Assembly: GCF_023631325.1 (NCBI RefSeq)
Contig: NZ_JALQDG010000033.1
Span: forward strand, 61,614 to 125,613
Length of the DNA: 64,000 nt
From: Caballeronia sp. INDeC2
GTDB taxonomy: Bacteria > Pseudomonadota > Gammaproteobacteria > Burkholderiales > Burkholderiaceae
Direction: 5' to 3'
In this document: positions 33,932 through 42,458 of the stretch, piece after piece
Numbering within the stretch: position 1 is the first letter of the stretch
Layout of the letters: each line of letters begins with the position of its first letter
Position numbers and translations under genes: made by a program
Notes under the pieces: generated by a model
The model's input: the letters and a program-made list of their open reading frames with translations, nothing else
Databases searched by the model: none
Told to the model about the DNA's origin: nothing

Positions 33932-34714
33932 TTATTGCATGAACCAGCCGTGGCTCACGACGACCGATTGCCCCGTCAGCGCATTCGATTCGAAGCCCGC
34001 AAGGAACGCGACCGTATTCGCGACATCGGCGACGGTCGTGAATTCGCCATCGACCGTTTCCTTCAGCATCACGTTCTTCACGACGTCGTCTTCCGAAATG
34101 CCGAGCGCCTTCGCCTGCTCGGGAATCTGTTTCTCGACGAGCGGCGTGCGCACGAAACCAGGACACACGACATTGGCGCGCACGCCGCGCGGCCCGCCTT
34201 CCTTCGCGACGACGCGCGCAAGACCCAGCAAGCCATGCTTCGCCGTGACATACGCCGACTTCAGTTTCGATGCCTCATGCGAATGCACCGATCCCATGTA
34301 GATGATCGAGCCGCCCTTGCCCGATGCGTACATGTGCTTGATCGCTGCCTTCGTCGTGAGGAACGCGCCGTCGAGATGGATCGCGAGCATCTTCTTCCAG
34401 TCGGCATACGCGTACTCTTCGATCGGCGCGACGATCTGAATGCCCGCGTTCGATACCAGCACGTCGATGCCGCCCAGCTTCGCCACCGTCTCTTCGATGC
34501 CGGCGTTCACCGCGTCCTCGCTCGTCACGTCCATCGATACGGCGATCGCCTTGCCGCCCGCATCGACGATGCTGTCCGCAACCTTCTGCGCATTCGCGAG
34601 ATTCAGATCGGCGATGACGACCGCCGCGCCGTCCGCCGCGAGCTTGCGCGCCGTCTGTTCGCCGATGCCGCTCGCTGCGCCCGTGACGAGCGCGACTTTT
34701 CCTTGCAGTGCCAT
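33932..34714 (-). CDS. bdhA: 3-hydroxybutyrate dehydrogenase
   Basis: The 260-residue classical SDR has the NAD-binding motif VTGAASGIGEQTARKL near residue 8, the NAG motif VLVSNAGIQIVAPIEE, the catalytic Ser in IIYMGSVHSHEASK and Y-V-T-A-K in SAYVTAKHG. The closest known family is bacterial D-3-hydroxybutyrate dehydrogenase, which reversibly oxidises 3-hydroxybutyrate to acetoacetate with NAD. The neighbour adc would then decarboxylate acetoacetate. ATG 34714 was selected; codons upstream are not conserved-looking. It lies between adc (31 bp) and the patatin gene. Confidence 0.92.
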   Translation of the reverse strand: MALQGKVALVTGAASGIGEQTARKLAADGAAVVIADLNLANAQKVADSIVDAGGKAIAVSMDVTSEDAVNAGIEETVAKLGGIDVLVSNAGIQIVAPIEEYAYADWKKMLAIHLDGAFLTTKAAIKHMYASGKGGSIIYMGSVHSHEASKLKSAYVTAKHGLLGLARVVAKEGGPRGVRANVVCPGFVRTPLVEKQIPEQAKALGISEDDVVKNVMLKETVDGEFTTVADVANTVAFLAGFESNALTGQSVVVSHGWFMQ

Positions 34715-34745
34715 GTGCTTGTTCCTTACCGAAGTGATTTCGAAG

Positions 34746-35525
34746 TTATTGATTGACCGCGAGCCTGAGTTCATCCGGCGGCGCGAGATAGTCATAAGCG
34801 ACTTCGCCGATATCGAGCGTGAGATTCGCGATCACATGCCGCGCGCCGACCACCTTTCGCACCGGCAGATCCGCGACGGGCGCGAGCGCATGTGCATGCA
34901 GTTCCAGCGCGGCCGGGCCTTCCCATGCACCGAGCACGCTCACGTCGCGCAGAAAGAAGCGGACCAGTTCGCACACGCGCGCGGTGCCATCGACATGCGG
35001 CAGCACCTTCAGCAGATAGTTCGGCGTATCGGCGAGCTTGCTGCGCTCGGCTTCCAGATCGAGCGGACGATACTTGTAGCCCATCGTGCCCGTCGCGATC
35101 CGCTGCGAGCCGTAATCGAGCGTGCCGAGCAGCGTGTCCTTGCCATCGACGGAAAGACGCGGCGCCGCGAGCTTCTTCGGAAAGCCCCAGATTTCGCGGC
35201 CGCCCGCGATCGGGCCTTCGTCGTCGAGATACATCGCATGCGTATAACTGCCCTTCCTGCCGTCCGGATCGATGACGGAGATCACCTGGCCGCTTTCCGT
35301 GTAATCGCCGAAGCCGGATGAATCCGGCATGCGAATGAATTCGTAATGCACGAGACCGTTATCGACTTCGAGCGGCTCGGGGACCACGGCGCGCAACGCG
35401 TCGAGATCGGTCTCGTAAGAGATGATGAAGTACTCGCGATTGAGAAAGCGGAACGGCGGACGCGGGTAAGCGGGATTGTGCACAGGCATGGCGAAGGCAT
35501 GCCTGCGGATATCGTCTTCTTTCAC
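34746..35525 (-). CDS. adc: Acetoacetate decarboxylase
   Basis: The 259-residue protein has the catalytic lysine pair in REIWGFPKKLAAPRL (K117, K118); the first forms the Schiff base and the second tunes its pKa in the clostridial enzyme. Other family signatures are FIRMPDSSGFGDYTESGQV and the C-terminal DIGEVAYDYLAPPDE. It converts acetoacetate to acetone and CO2. The start is GTG at 35525, preceded by an AGGGA ribosome binding site; a longer in-frame start at 35609 lacks both. It heads the adc-bdhA-patatin operon. Confidence 0.94.
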   Translation of the reverse strand: MKEDDIRRHAFAMPVHNPAYPRPPFRFLNREYFIISYETDLDALRAVVPEPLEVDNGLVHYEFIRMPDSSGFGDYTESGQVISVIDPDGRKGSYTHAMYLDDEGPIAGGREIWGFPKKLAAPRLSVDGKDTLLGTLDYGSQRIATGTMGYKYRPLDLEAERSKLADTPNYLLKVLPHVDGTARVCELVRFFLRDVSVLGAWEGPAALELHAHALAPVADLPVRKVVGARHVIANLTLDIGEVAYDYLAPPDELRLAVNQ

Positions 35526-35675
35526 TGGGTCGTCCCTGAGTTGAGAACAGGCACGATAGTAGATGCAGTCGATGACATTTGTCGCGGACCACAGGCAGCC
35601 GATGCACATCTATTGAAGCAGTGCAAATCGACAAAAATCCCGCTGTGTCAAAGTGTTATGTACCCCCACTGATGA

Positions 35676-35695
35676 ATTGCACTTTTTTGTGCAAT
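35676..35695. promoter_or_regulatory. Palindrome ATTGCAC-N6-GTGCAAT
   Basis: A perfect 7-bp inverted repeat around TTTTTT, in the 281 bp between the divergent adc operon and a small secreted-peptide gene. TATACT right after it (35695-35700) resembles a -10. A partial copy, AGTGCAAAT, lies at about 35618. Paired TTGCA/TGCAA half sites are seen at sites of PHB regulators of PhaR type, so PhaR is one candidate, by inference only. Confidence 0.4.
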
Positions 35696-35806
35696 ATACT
35701 GTTGCCTCAGCGGCGCCGAAGCGGAAAACCGTGAGGTTGCCGCCCGTCTGTCAGTCGCATGAACGCAGCTTTACCCTTTTGAGGCCATCCTCCAAGCGAG
35801 TCTCCA

Positions 35807-35986
35807 ATGAAAACGTCCTTGAAGAAATCTCTCGTGCTTCTGGTGCTGGCGGCATTCGCAGCCCCGACGCTGTCGTTCGCGGCGGCTGACTATCCGGCCA
35901 ACAAGCCGCGGCCCGCGTATCACAAGAAAGGCCAGAAGCATCATCACAAGAAGTCGACGCAGGCGCCTGCATCGCAGACGCAATAA
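35807..35986 (+). CDS. Small secreted His/Lys-rich peptide, unknown function
   Basis: A 59-residue product with a clear signal peptide (SLVLLVLAAFAAPTLSFA, cleavage near residue 25) and a mature part of about 34 residues rich in Lys, His, Pro and Gln, including the run HKKGQKHHHKKS. The His/Lys cluster could bind metal ions or nucleic acid/phosphate, but no family is recognised. Supporting evidence that it is real: a signal peptide, a full codon frame ending TAA at 35986 and a strong terminator 15 bp later. It is shorter than usual annotation cut-offs. Confidence 0.6.
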   Translation: MKTSLKKSLVLLVLAAFAAPTLSFAAADYPANKPRPAYHKKGQKHHHKKSTQAPASQTQ

Positions 35987-36001
35987 AGCGGCACGGCTCA
36001 T

Positions 36002-36045
36002 AAAAAATGCATGGGCGTCCGTTATGGACGCCCGTGCATTTTTTT
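36002..36045. terminator. Strong bidirectional rho-independent terminator
   Basis: A 19-bp stem with one G-U pair, 36002-36020 with 36026-36044, closed by the loop GTTAT; the stem starts with an A-run and ends with a T7 run. It lies between the small peptide gene and the convergent M48 peptidase gene and could stop both. Confidence 0.88.
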
Positions 36046-36057
36046 GGCTCGGCGAAT

Positions 36058-36627
36058 CTATCGCGCATTTGCAACGAGACGCGCGCGCATTGCATCGAGT
36101 CGCGCCTTGTCGATATGACCGCGCGTCGCCATCGCTTCGAGCGCCGCGAGTGCGGATGCAGCGCCGCAAAGCGATGCGGCTTTCGCGTCCGCATCGAGTT
36201 CGAAGGCGTCCGAGCGTTTTGCACCGCGAATGCGCCAGAGCCTTCCGCACGCGAAGTACGCCGCCACGAATCCGAGTCCGGGCACGCTCACGCGCCAGAA
36301 TTCTTCATCGGGCAAGGTTGCGAAAACGATGCATGGTATCGACAACAGCGCCGTCACCGAAAGAACCGTCCACGCGAAATCGAGCAGCATCGTTCTGCGT
36401 TGCGTCGCGTGCCCGACTTCATGCGCAACGACGATTTCAAGCGACGGCTCCGGTAATGCCAGCGTGTCGCGATCGACTTCGATGCGATTGAACAACGCTT
36501 CGTAGCAAGGCCCGGCACCCCGCTTGACGAAGCGCACATGCGGCGGCGTGACGTGCAGCGCGGCGGCATCGGCGGCGACGAGCGCGACGATGTGCTCTTC
36601 TTGCACGCGAAGCCGCTTCATGATCAT
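36058..36627 (-). CDS. Small M48-type zinc metalloprotease-like membrane protein
   Basis: The 189-residue protein contains the zinc motif HEVGH (H69-E70-x-x-H73) in EIVVAHEVGHATQRRTMLL and two following hydrophobic segments (about 80-100 and 110-128), then DAFELDADAKAASLCG, where the Glu is a likely third zinc ligand (ExxxD of M48). It resembles HtpX/M48 peptidases but is far smaller than usual. Start at 36627 overlaps the preceding SDR stop by 4 bp (ATGA); an internal ATG at 36621 is also possible. Confidence 0.78.
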   Translation of the reverse strand: MIMKRLRVQEEHIVALVAADAAALHVTPPHVRFVKRGAGPCYEALFNRIEVDRDTLALPEPSLEIVVAHEVGHATQRRTMLLDFAWTVLSVTALLSIPCIVFATLPDEEFWRVSVPGLGFVAAYFACGRLWRIRGAKRSDAFELDADAKAASLCGAASALAALEAMATRGHIDKARLDAMRARLVANAR

Positions 36628-37484
36628 TGCCCCGGATGATCGGTCCACTCGCTGCGCGCTTGCCACGCGTCGATATCGGCGCTCAGCTTCGCCAGCTTGG
36701 CGCGCACGAGTTCGAGTCCGGGACCGCCGAGCACGAGATGCCCCGGCGGCTCAGCCGACGTCACCGCTTCGATGATGACCTGCGCGGCGCGCGCCGGATC
36801 GCCCGGCTGCTTGCCGCTGCGCTCCGCGATGGCCGCGCGCCGGGTGCCCGACGTCTGCGCGTAATCGTCGATCGGCTTGCGCGTCTGCTTGAGCGACCGG
36901 CCGGCCCAGTCCGTGCGGAACGGACCCGGCTCGACCGCCGTGACCTTGATGCCGAGCCCTTCGGTTTCGCGCGCAAGCGCTTCGCCCAGGCCCTCTAATG
37001 CGAACTTGGTCGCCGCGTAATAACCGCTGCCCGGATTGCCGACGAGCCCTCCCACCGACGTGATATTGACGACATGCCCCGAGCGTCGCTCGCGCATGCT
37101 CGGCAGCACGGCCCTGATCATCGCGGCCGCGCCGAAGAAGTTCGCTTCGAACATCGCGCGCACTTCTTCATCCTCGCCTTCTTCGACGGCCGATAGATAG
37201 CCGAAGCCCGCGTTGTTCACGAGCACGTCGATATGATCGAACGCGGCGTAGGCATCGTCGATTGCGGACTTGATCTCATCGGCATGCGTGACGTCGAGAC
37301 GCACCGCGATTGCACGGCCTCGAGCGCGTTCGACGATATCGGTGACGCTCGCCGGATCGCGCGCGGCGACGACTGCGCGCCAGCCCTTGTCGATCACGGC
37401 GCAGGCCAGTTCGCGGCCAAAGCCGGTCGAGCAGCCGGTGATGAACCAGACGGGCGTGTCGTTGTTATTCTTGGAAGCGGACAT
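36624..37484 (-). CDS. Short-chain dehydrogenase/reductase
   Basis: The 286-residue classical SDR has WFITGCSTGFGRELACAVI near the start, DVLVNNAGFGYLSAVEEGE, the catalytic Ser in NITSVGGLVGNPGSG and Y-Y-A-A-T-K in the active site. It resembles the proteobacterial oxidoreductases of the retinol-dehydrogenase-like group; the substrate is unknown. ATG 37484 is preceded by a GGAG ribosome binding site, and the stop overlaps the M48 gene start, so the two are co-translated. Confidence 0.9.
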   Translation of the reverse strand: MSASKNNNDTPVWFITGCSTGFGRELACAVIDKGWRAVVAARDPASVTDIVERARGRAIAVRLDVTHADEIKSAIDDAYAAFDHIDVLVNNAGFGYLSAVEEGEDEEVRAMFEANFFGAAAMIRAVLPSMRERRSGHVVNITSVGGLVGNPGSGYYAATKFALEGLGEALARETEGLGIKVTAVEPGPFRTDWAGRSLKQTRKPIDDYAQTSGTRRAAIAERSGKQPGDPARAAQVIIEAVTSAEPPGHLVLGGPGLELVRAKLAKLSADIDAWQARSEWTDHPGQ

Positions 37485-37577
37485 TGCGTTAGCTCCATGA
37501 AAGACGCGCGCATCCCGATCATCTTGACCGGAATGCGCACGCATTTATTTGCGGGATTGAAGGACGAGTACGCGAAG

Positions 37578-37829
37578 TTATCGTAGCGCGGGCATGCGAA
37601 TCGCGCGATGATTCCGCGGCTCCAGCAAGACCGCCTGCTCGATGCGCAAAGCGATCTTCTTCCAGCCGGCGAGTTCATCGTCGAGCACGGCAAGCGTCAG
37701 AAGAATGCGCTCACGATCGTGTGTCGTGCTTGCCGCATCCGCGCTGTCGCGCAAGGACGCGAGCGCCACCTCGCGCTCAGCAATCTGCTTAGCGATTCTT
37801 TCCCTCAGGCAATTCAGCGATTGATCCAT
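37578..37829 (-). CDS. Small helical protein, unknown
   Basis: The 83-residue product is mostly helical and highly charged: LNCLRERIAKQIAEREVALA, then RERILLTLAVLDDELAGWKK. The frame is open upstream to 38087 but that part is low-complexity shadow; the ATG at 37829 is the first likely start. It has no family I recognise. It lies at the end of the gap before the ABC transporter operon, in the opposite orientation. Confidence 0.5.
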   Translation of the reverse strand: MDQSLNCLRERIAKQIAEREVALASLRDSADAASTTHDRERILLTLAVLDDELAGWKKIALRIEQAVLLEPRNHRAIRMPALR

Positions 37830-38108
37830 TTTCGTATGACAGGTTGATGTCATCGAACATGAGCAAACCGCGCGCCGCGTAAGCGCTCGACGCGCGCCGT
37901 ATTGCAGTGACCGGACCGTACAGCCGAAGCAGTTTCGTATGTATATGATTTGAAAGTACAAAACAGAGTCACTCGCACGCCATGGCGTTTTCGTGACAAA
38001 CAATGTCGGGTCGATGGTAGCCATGTGTCCCCACTCCGCTCTATCGTTTAGGCCAAGCAAAACCCAAACATAGATACGGCTCTTCAAAGAAGGGGCTCAG
38101 GAGACATA

Positions 38109-38834
38109 GTGGAAACCCTTGCCTTCATCTGGGACAACCTGGCGAGCATCGCCAGGATGACCGGCGAGCACATAGAGATCGTCGGCGTGGGCGTCGGGCT
38201 CGCGATCCTGACAGGCGTTCCGCTCGGCATCGCGATCACAATCAACGAACGCCTCGCGAAGATCGTGCTGTATGTCGCGGCGATCATCATGACGATTCCC
38301 TCGGTCGCGCTGTTCGGCCTCATGATCCCCATTCTTTCCGTGATCGGCCAAGGCATCGGCTTTCTGCCGACGGTCATCGCGCTCTTCCTCTATTCGCAGT
38401 TGCCGATCGTGCGCAACACCTACACCGCGATCACCAACATCGATCCGGCCTTGCGTGAAGCCGCGCGCGGCATGGGCATGACGACCGGCGAGCGTCTGCG
38501 CAAGGTCGAGATTCCCATCGCGCTGCCGATCATCATGGCCGGCGTGCGCATGGCGGTCGTGATCAACGTGGGCATCGCGGCGATTGCGGCGTATATCGGC
38601 GCGGGCGGTCTCGGCAAGCTCATCAGCCGCGGCATCTCGCAGTCGGATCCGCGTCAGTTGATCGCAGGCGCGATCCTGGTCAGCGTGCTCGCCATCGCCG
38701 CCGATATCGGTCTCTCGTGGGTGCAGCGCTGGCTCACGCCGAAGGGACTACGCGCACCTTCGCGCGCCGCCCGCCTCGCGCTGCGCCTCACCGCCATCAC
38801 GGGCTTCCGCAAACAAACCGGACACGCGCAATAA
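38109..38834 (+). CDS. Osmoprotectant-type ABC transporter permease
   Basis: The 241-residue membrane protein has about six helices and the permease EAA-type motif in REAARGMGMTTGERLRKVEI. The family is that of OpuCB/OpuBB/OsmW, which import glycine betaine, choline or related quaternary amines. Start is GTG at 38109. It is the first gene of a ten-gene co-directional cluster; a second permease is encoded two genes later, so the channel is a heterodimer. Confidence 0.9.
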   Translation: METLAFIWDNLASIARMTGEHIEIVGVGVGLAILTGVPLGIAITINERLAKIVLYVAAIIMTIPSVALFGLMIPILSVIGQGIGFLPTVIALFLYSQLPIVRNTYTAITNIDPALREAARGMGMTTGERLRKVEIPIALPIIMAGVRMAVVINVGIAAIAAYIGAGGLGKLISRGISQSDPRQLIAGAILVSVLAIAADIGLSWVQRWLTPKGLRAPSRAARLALRLTAITGFRKQTGHAQ

Positions 38835-38837
38835 ATC

Positions 38838-39956
38838 ATGATCAAGCTCTCCAACCTTACAAAGCGATATGACGGCGCGGCGAACCCGGTCGTCGACGGC
38901 ATCAACATGGAAGTGGGCGCGGGCGAGATCTGCGTGCTGCTCGGGCCCTCGGGCTGCGGCAAGACCACGACGCTCAAGATGATCAATCGTCTCGTGCGTC
39001 CCACGTCGGGCAAGATCTATCTCGAAGGGCGCGATACGGACGAGTTCGAAGTCGTCGATTTGCGCCGCCGCATCGGTTATGTGATTCAGCAGATCGGGCT
39101 CTTTCCGAACATGACTGTCGAGGAAAACATCAGCGTCGTGCCGACGCTGCTCGGCTGGGACAAGGCGAAGGCGCGCCGCCGCGCGGCGGAGTTGCTCGAG
39201 ATCGTCGCGCTCGATCCGGCGACCTATCTCACGCGCTATCCGAAGGACCTGTCGGGCGGACAGGCGCAACGTGTCGGCGTGGCGCGCGCGCTCGCCACCG
39301 ATCCGCCCGTCATGTTGATGGATGAACCGTTCGGCGCTATCGATCCGATCAATCGCGAACTGATTCAGGACGAATTCCTGCGCATTCAGAAGCAGGTGAA
39401 GAAGACGATCATGTTCGTGAGCCACGACATCGACGAAGCCGTGAAGATGGCCGACAAGATCGCGATCTTCCGCAACGGTCATCTCGAACAATTCGATTCG
39501 CCGGACAACATTCTTGCGCGCCCTGCTACGCCGTTCATCGCGGGCTTCGTCGGCACGGATCGCGCCTTGAAGCGTCTGCGTCTGCTGCGCGCCCGCGATG
39601 CGCTTTCCGCCTGCGAATGCCTCGTGCGCGTCGGCGAGGACAGCGCGCGCGCCCGGGCGATGATGGAGAAGCACGGCGTCGATCAGATCGTCCTCGTCGA
39701 TGCCGCCGACAAACCGCACGGCTGTCTCACGGTCGCTCGCTTGCTGAACGTCGAAGGCCCGGTCACCGCGGCGCATGCGCTTCCCGTTCGCGCCACCGCG
39801 AGTCAGAAGGACGATCTTCGCACCGTCGTATCGACAATGTTCGCGAACGGCGCGTCGTGGCTGCCTACTGTCGATGACGACGGCCGCTTCGTCGGCTATG
39901 TGAGCCAGGAGCGCATCGTCGACATGCTGAAGCTGCCCGCGGGAGAGCACGCATGA
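38838..39956 (+). CDS. Osmoprotectant-type ABC transporter ATP-binding protein with CBS domains
   Basis: The 372-residue ATPase has Walker A GPSGCGKTTT near residue 37, signature LSGGQAQRVGVARAL and Walker B VMLMDEPFGAIDP. The C-terminal roughly 120 residues contain a pair of CBS-like repeats, found in OpuCA/OsmV and implicated in ionic-strength sensing in OpuA. It overlaps the next permease by 4 bp (ATGA). The substrate range of this class is betaines and carnitine-like compounds. Confidence 0.93.
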   Translation: MIKLSNLTKRYDGAANPVVDGINMEVGAGEICVLLGPSGCGKTTTLKMINRLVRPTSGKIYLEGRDTDEFEVVDLRRRIGYVIQQIGLFPNMTVEENISVVPTLLGWDKAKARRRAAELLEIVALDPATYLTRYPKDLSGGQAQRVGVARALATDPPVMLMDEPFGAIDPINRELIQDEFLRIQKQVKKTIMFVSHDIDEAVKMADKIAIFRNGHLEQFDSPDNILARPATPFIAGFVGTDRALKRLRLLRARDALSACECLVRVGEDSARARAMMEKHGVDQIVLVDAADKPHGCLTVARLLNVEGPVTAAHALPVRATASQKDDLRTVVSTMFANGASWLPTVDDDGRFVGYVSQERIVDMLKLPAGEHA

Positions 39957-40657
39957 AACGCGTATTGTCCGCCGCGCTCTTGGCCGCACTGAGCACGCAA
40001 GCGCATGCCGATAGCTGGTGGGAGAGCATCGGCCAGTATCGAAGCGACATCGTCTATCAAGGGCTGCACATGATGATGATGGTCGCCGTGGCGGGCGTGC
40101 TCGCGATCATCGTCGCGATTCCGGCGGGCGTCTATCTGAGCCGTCCTTCGCAGAAACGCGGCGCAGCCGTCGTGATGCAATCGCTCAACGCGGGACAGGC
40201 CGTGCCGAAGCTCGCGCTGCTCGCACTCGCGATGAGCGTGATGGGCATCGGCGCCGTGCCCGCGATCTTCGGCTTGTGGGTGGCGACGCTGCTGCCCATC
40301 GCATTGAACACGTACGAAGGCTTGCGCGCGGTGCCCCCCGCGCTGATTGAAGCCGCGACCGGCATGGGCATGACGCCGTGGCAGATTCTCCGGCGCGTCG
40401 AGCTTCCCAACGCCCTCTATGTGATCCTCGCGGGCATTCGCACGGCATTGGCGATCACGGTCGGCACGGCGCCGCTCGCGTTTCTGATCGGCGGCGGCGG
40501 GCTCGGCGAACTGATCTTCACCGGCATCGATCTGAACGACTTCGGCATGCTGCTCGCGGGCGCCGTTCCGACGGCGCTGCTCGCGATATTGACCGATGCG
40601 TTCATCGGCCAGATGCAACGCATGATGGTGTCGCGCGGCGTGAATCCGCAAACCTGA
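39953..40657 (+). CDS. Osmoprotectant-type ABC transporter permease (second)
   Basis: The 234-residue permease starts with a signal-like segment (ALLAALSTQAHA) followed by five to six membrane helices and the loop IEAATGMGMTPWQILRRVEL. It is paralogous to the permease at 38109, giving the usual two-permease OpuC/OsmVWXY arrangement. It overlaps the ATPase gene by 4 bp and is followed 46 bp later by the binding protein. Confidence 0.92.
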   Translation: MKRVLSAALLAALSTQAHADSWWESIGQYRSDIVYQGLHMMMMVAVAGVLAIIVAIPAGVYLSRPSQKRGAAVVMQSLNAGQAVPKLALLALAMSVMGIGAVPAIFGLWVATLLPIALNTYEGLRAVPPALIEAATGMGMTPWQILRRVELPNALYVILAGIRTALAITVGTAPLAFLIGGGGLGELIFTGIDLNDFGMLLAGAVPTALLAILTDAFIGQMQRMMVSRGVNPQT

Positions 40658-40703
40658 CTTCTCAAACCACTCCGCAACCCACTCCGCAACGATGAGAGAG
40701 ACC

Positions 40704-41588
40704 ATGAAAACGTTATTCGCCGTATCGTTCGGCATCCTTATTTCGATGTTTGCAAGCGTCTGCGCGAGCGCCGCGTCGGTGGTGGTCGGCGGCAAGAACT
40801 TCACCGAGCAGCAGTTGATGGCCGAAATGACCTCGCGCTATCTCGAAGCGAAGGGCTTCACCGTCACCAAGAAAGACGGCATGGGCAGTGCCGTGCTGCG
40901 TCAGGCGCAGGAAAACGGCCAAGTCGATGTGTACTGGGAATACACGGGCACGTCGCTCATCACCTACAACAAGGTCAATGACCGCCTCTCGCCCGAGGAC
41001 ACCTACAAGAAGGTCAAGGAACTCGATGCGGCCAAGGGCCTCGTGTGGCTGAATCCGTCGAAGGCGAACAACACGTATGCGTTCGCCATGAATCAGGACG
41101 AAGCGAAGAAGCTCGGCATCGTCACGATGAGCGATCTCGCGAAGGCGATCAAGGGCGGCAAGGAACTGACGTTTGCATGCAACTCGGAGTTCTATGCGCG
41201 TCCTGACGGCCTGCGTCCGCTGCAGAAGCAATACGGTTTCGAGTTCAGCCAGGGCGATGTCAAACGCATGGATACGGGTCTCACGTATCAGGCGCTCAAG
41301 GATCATCAGGTGGATGTGGCGCTCGTCTTCGCAACAGACGGCCGCGTGCCCGCGTTCAACTTCGTCTTGCTTAAGGACGACAAGGGCTACTTCCCGTCGT
41401 ATGCGCTGACGCCGGTCGTCCGCAAGGCGACGCTCGATGCGAATCCCACGCTCGGGCCGCTTCTCAATGCGCTGTCCGCGAAGCTCGACGCGCCCACTAT
41501 GGCCCGCCTGAACGCGAGCGTCGACGTGCAGAAGAAGTCGTTCTCCGATGTCGCGAATCAGTTCCTCAAAGAGTCCGGGCTGATCTGA
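40704..41588 (+). CDS. Osmoprotectant-type ABC transporter substrate-binding protein
   Basis: The 294-residue periplasmic protein has a signal peptide (about residues 1-23, ending SVCASAAS) and the OpuAC domain, beginning VVVGGKNFTEQQLMAEMTSR, with QENGQVDVYWEYTGTSLITY and RMDTGLTYQALKDHQVDVAL. This domain cages quaternary ammonium groups between aromatic residues. I chose ATG 40704, preceded by GAGAGAG, over the ATG at 40692. A carbon-nitrogen hydrolase gene follows 33 bp later, suggesting import is coupled to breakdown. Confidence 0.93.
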   Translation: MKTLFAVSFGILISMFASVCASAASVVVGGKNFTEQQLMAEMTSRYLEAKGFTVTKKDGMGSAVLRQAQENGQVDVYWEYTGTSLITYNKVNDRLSPEDTYKKVKELDAAKGLVWLNPSKANNTYAFAMNQDEAKKLGIVTMSDLAKAIKGGKELTFACNSEFYARPDGLRPLQKQYGFEFSQGDVKRMDTGLTYQALKDHQVDVALVFATDGRVPAFNFVLLKDDKGYFPSYALTPVVRKATLDANPTLGPLLNALSAKLDAPTMARLNASVDVQKKSFSDVANQFLKESGLI

Positions 41589-41621
41589 ACGTCGTCCGCG
41601 CAAACACAAAGGATCGACCTC

Positions 41622-42440
41622 ATGACCACGATCAAAGTGGCCGCGGCGCAAACCGATACGGCATACGGCGACGTGCACGCGAATCTCGCGCGGCATATCG
41701 ATCATATCGGCGATGCGAAGAAACGCGGCGTGCGTCTGCTCGTTTTTCCCGAGCTTTCGCTGCACGGCCATAGCGGCGGCAAGGATGCATTGCGTCTCGC
41801 GATGAAGCACGACGATCCCGCGATCCACCAACTCGCCGAAGCGAGTTCGGACATGCACGTGGTGTTCGGCTTCATCGAGGAAGCGCCAGGCGGGCAGTTC
41901 TACAACAGCCAGGCGACGGTCGCGAACGGCAAGCTGATTCACGTGCATCGAAAGACGATGCTGGCGACATACGGCAAGCTGCGCGACGGCTTGTACTTCG
42001 CCGCGGGCGGAAAGCCGGAGAGCTATCCGATCGACGACACATGGCGCGTCGCGACGCCCATCTGCAACGACTTGTGGAATCCGGCCGTGGTGCACGGACT
42101 CATGTGCGACGGCGTCACGCTGCTCGCCGCACCGATCAGCTCCGCGCGCGAAGCCGTCGGAGAAGGCTTCGACAACCCGTCGGGATGGGACATCAATCTG
42201 CGCTTCTATGCGTTGACGTACGGCGTGCCGATCGTCATGGCGAATCGCGTCGGCACGGAAGGAATGATGACCTTCTGGGGCGGCTCGCGCATCCTCGATC
42301 CCTTCGGCAAGACCATTGCACAAGCGGAAGGCGAAGAGGAATGCCTCGTCGTGGGCGAGCTCGATTACGACGCGATCCGCCGCGCCCGCTTTCTTCTGCC
42401 GACGGTGCGCGACGCGCGCATCTATGCGCAGCGAATCTGA
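41622..42440 (+). CDS. Carbon-nitrogen (nitrilase superfamily) hydrolase
   Basis: The 272-residue protein has the nitrilase-superfamily catalytic triad: Glu44 in VFPELSLHGH, Lys111 in HVHRKTMLATYG and Cys148 in ATPICNDLWNP. Members cleave nitriles or amide C-N bonds (omega-amidase, N-carbamoylase, ureidopropionase). The exact reaction cannot be read from sequence. Located directly after a betaine-type importer and before CoA-pathway genes, it may release an amine or ammonia from the imported compound, leaving an acid for CoA activation (inference). Confidence 0.9.
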   Translation: MTTIKVAAAQTDTAYGDVHANLARHIDHIGDAKKRGVRLLVFPELSLHGHSGGKDALRLAMKHDDPAIHQLAEASSDMHVVFGFIEEAPGGQFYNSQATVANGKLIHVHRKTMLATYGKLRDGLYFAAGGKPESYPIDDTWRVATPICNDLWNPAVVHGLMCDGVTLLAAPISSAREAVGEGFDNPSGWDINLRFYALTYGVPIVMANRVGTEGMMTFWGGSRILDPFGKTIAQAEGEEECLVVGELDYDAIRRARFLLPTVRDARIYAQRI

Positions 42441-42458
42441 ACCGACATAAAGCACATC

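Noticed and set aside
40713..42455. Minus-strand open frame of about 580 codons
   Set aside because: It is antisense to the binding-protein and C-N hydrolase genes, both of which have clear family motifs.
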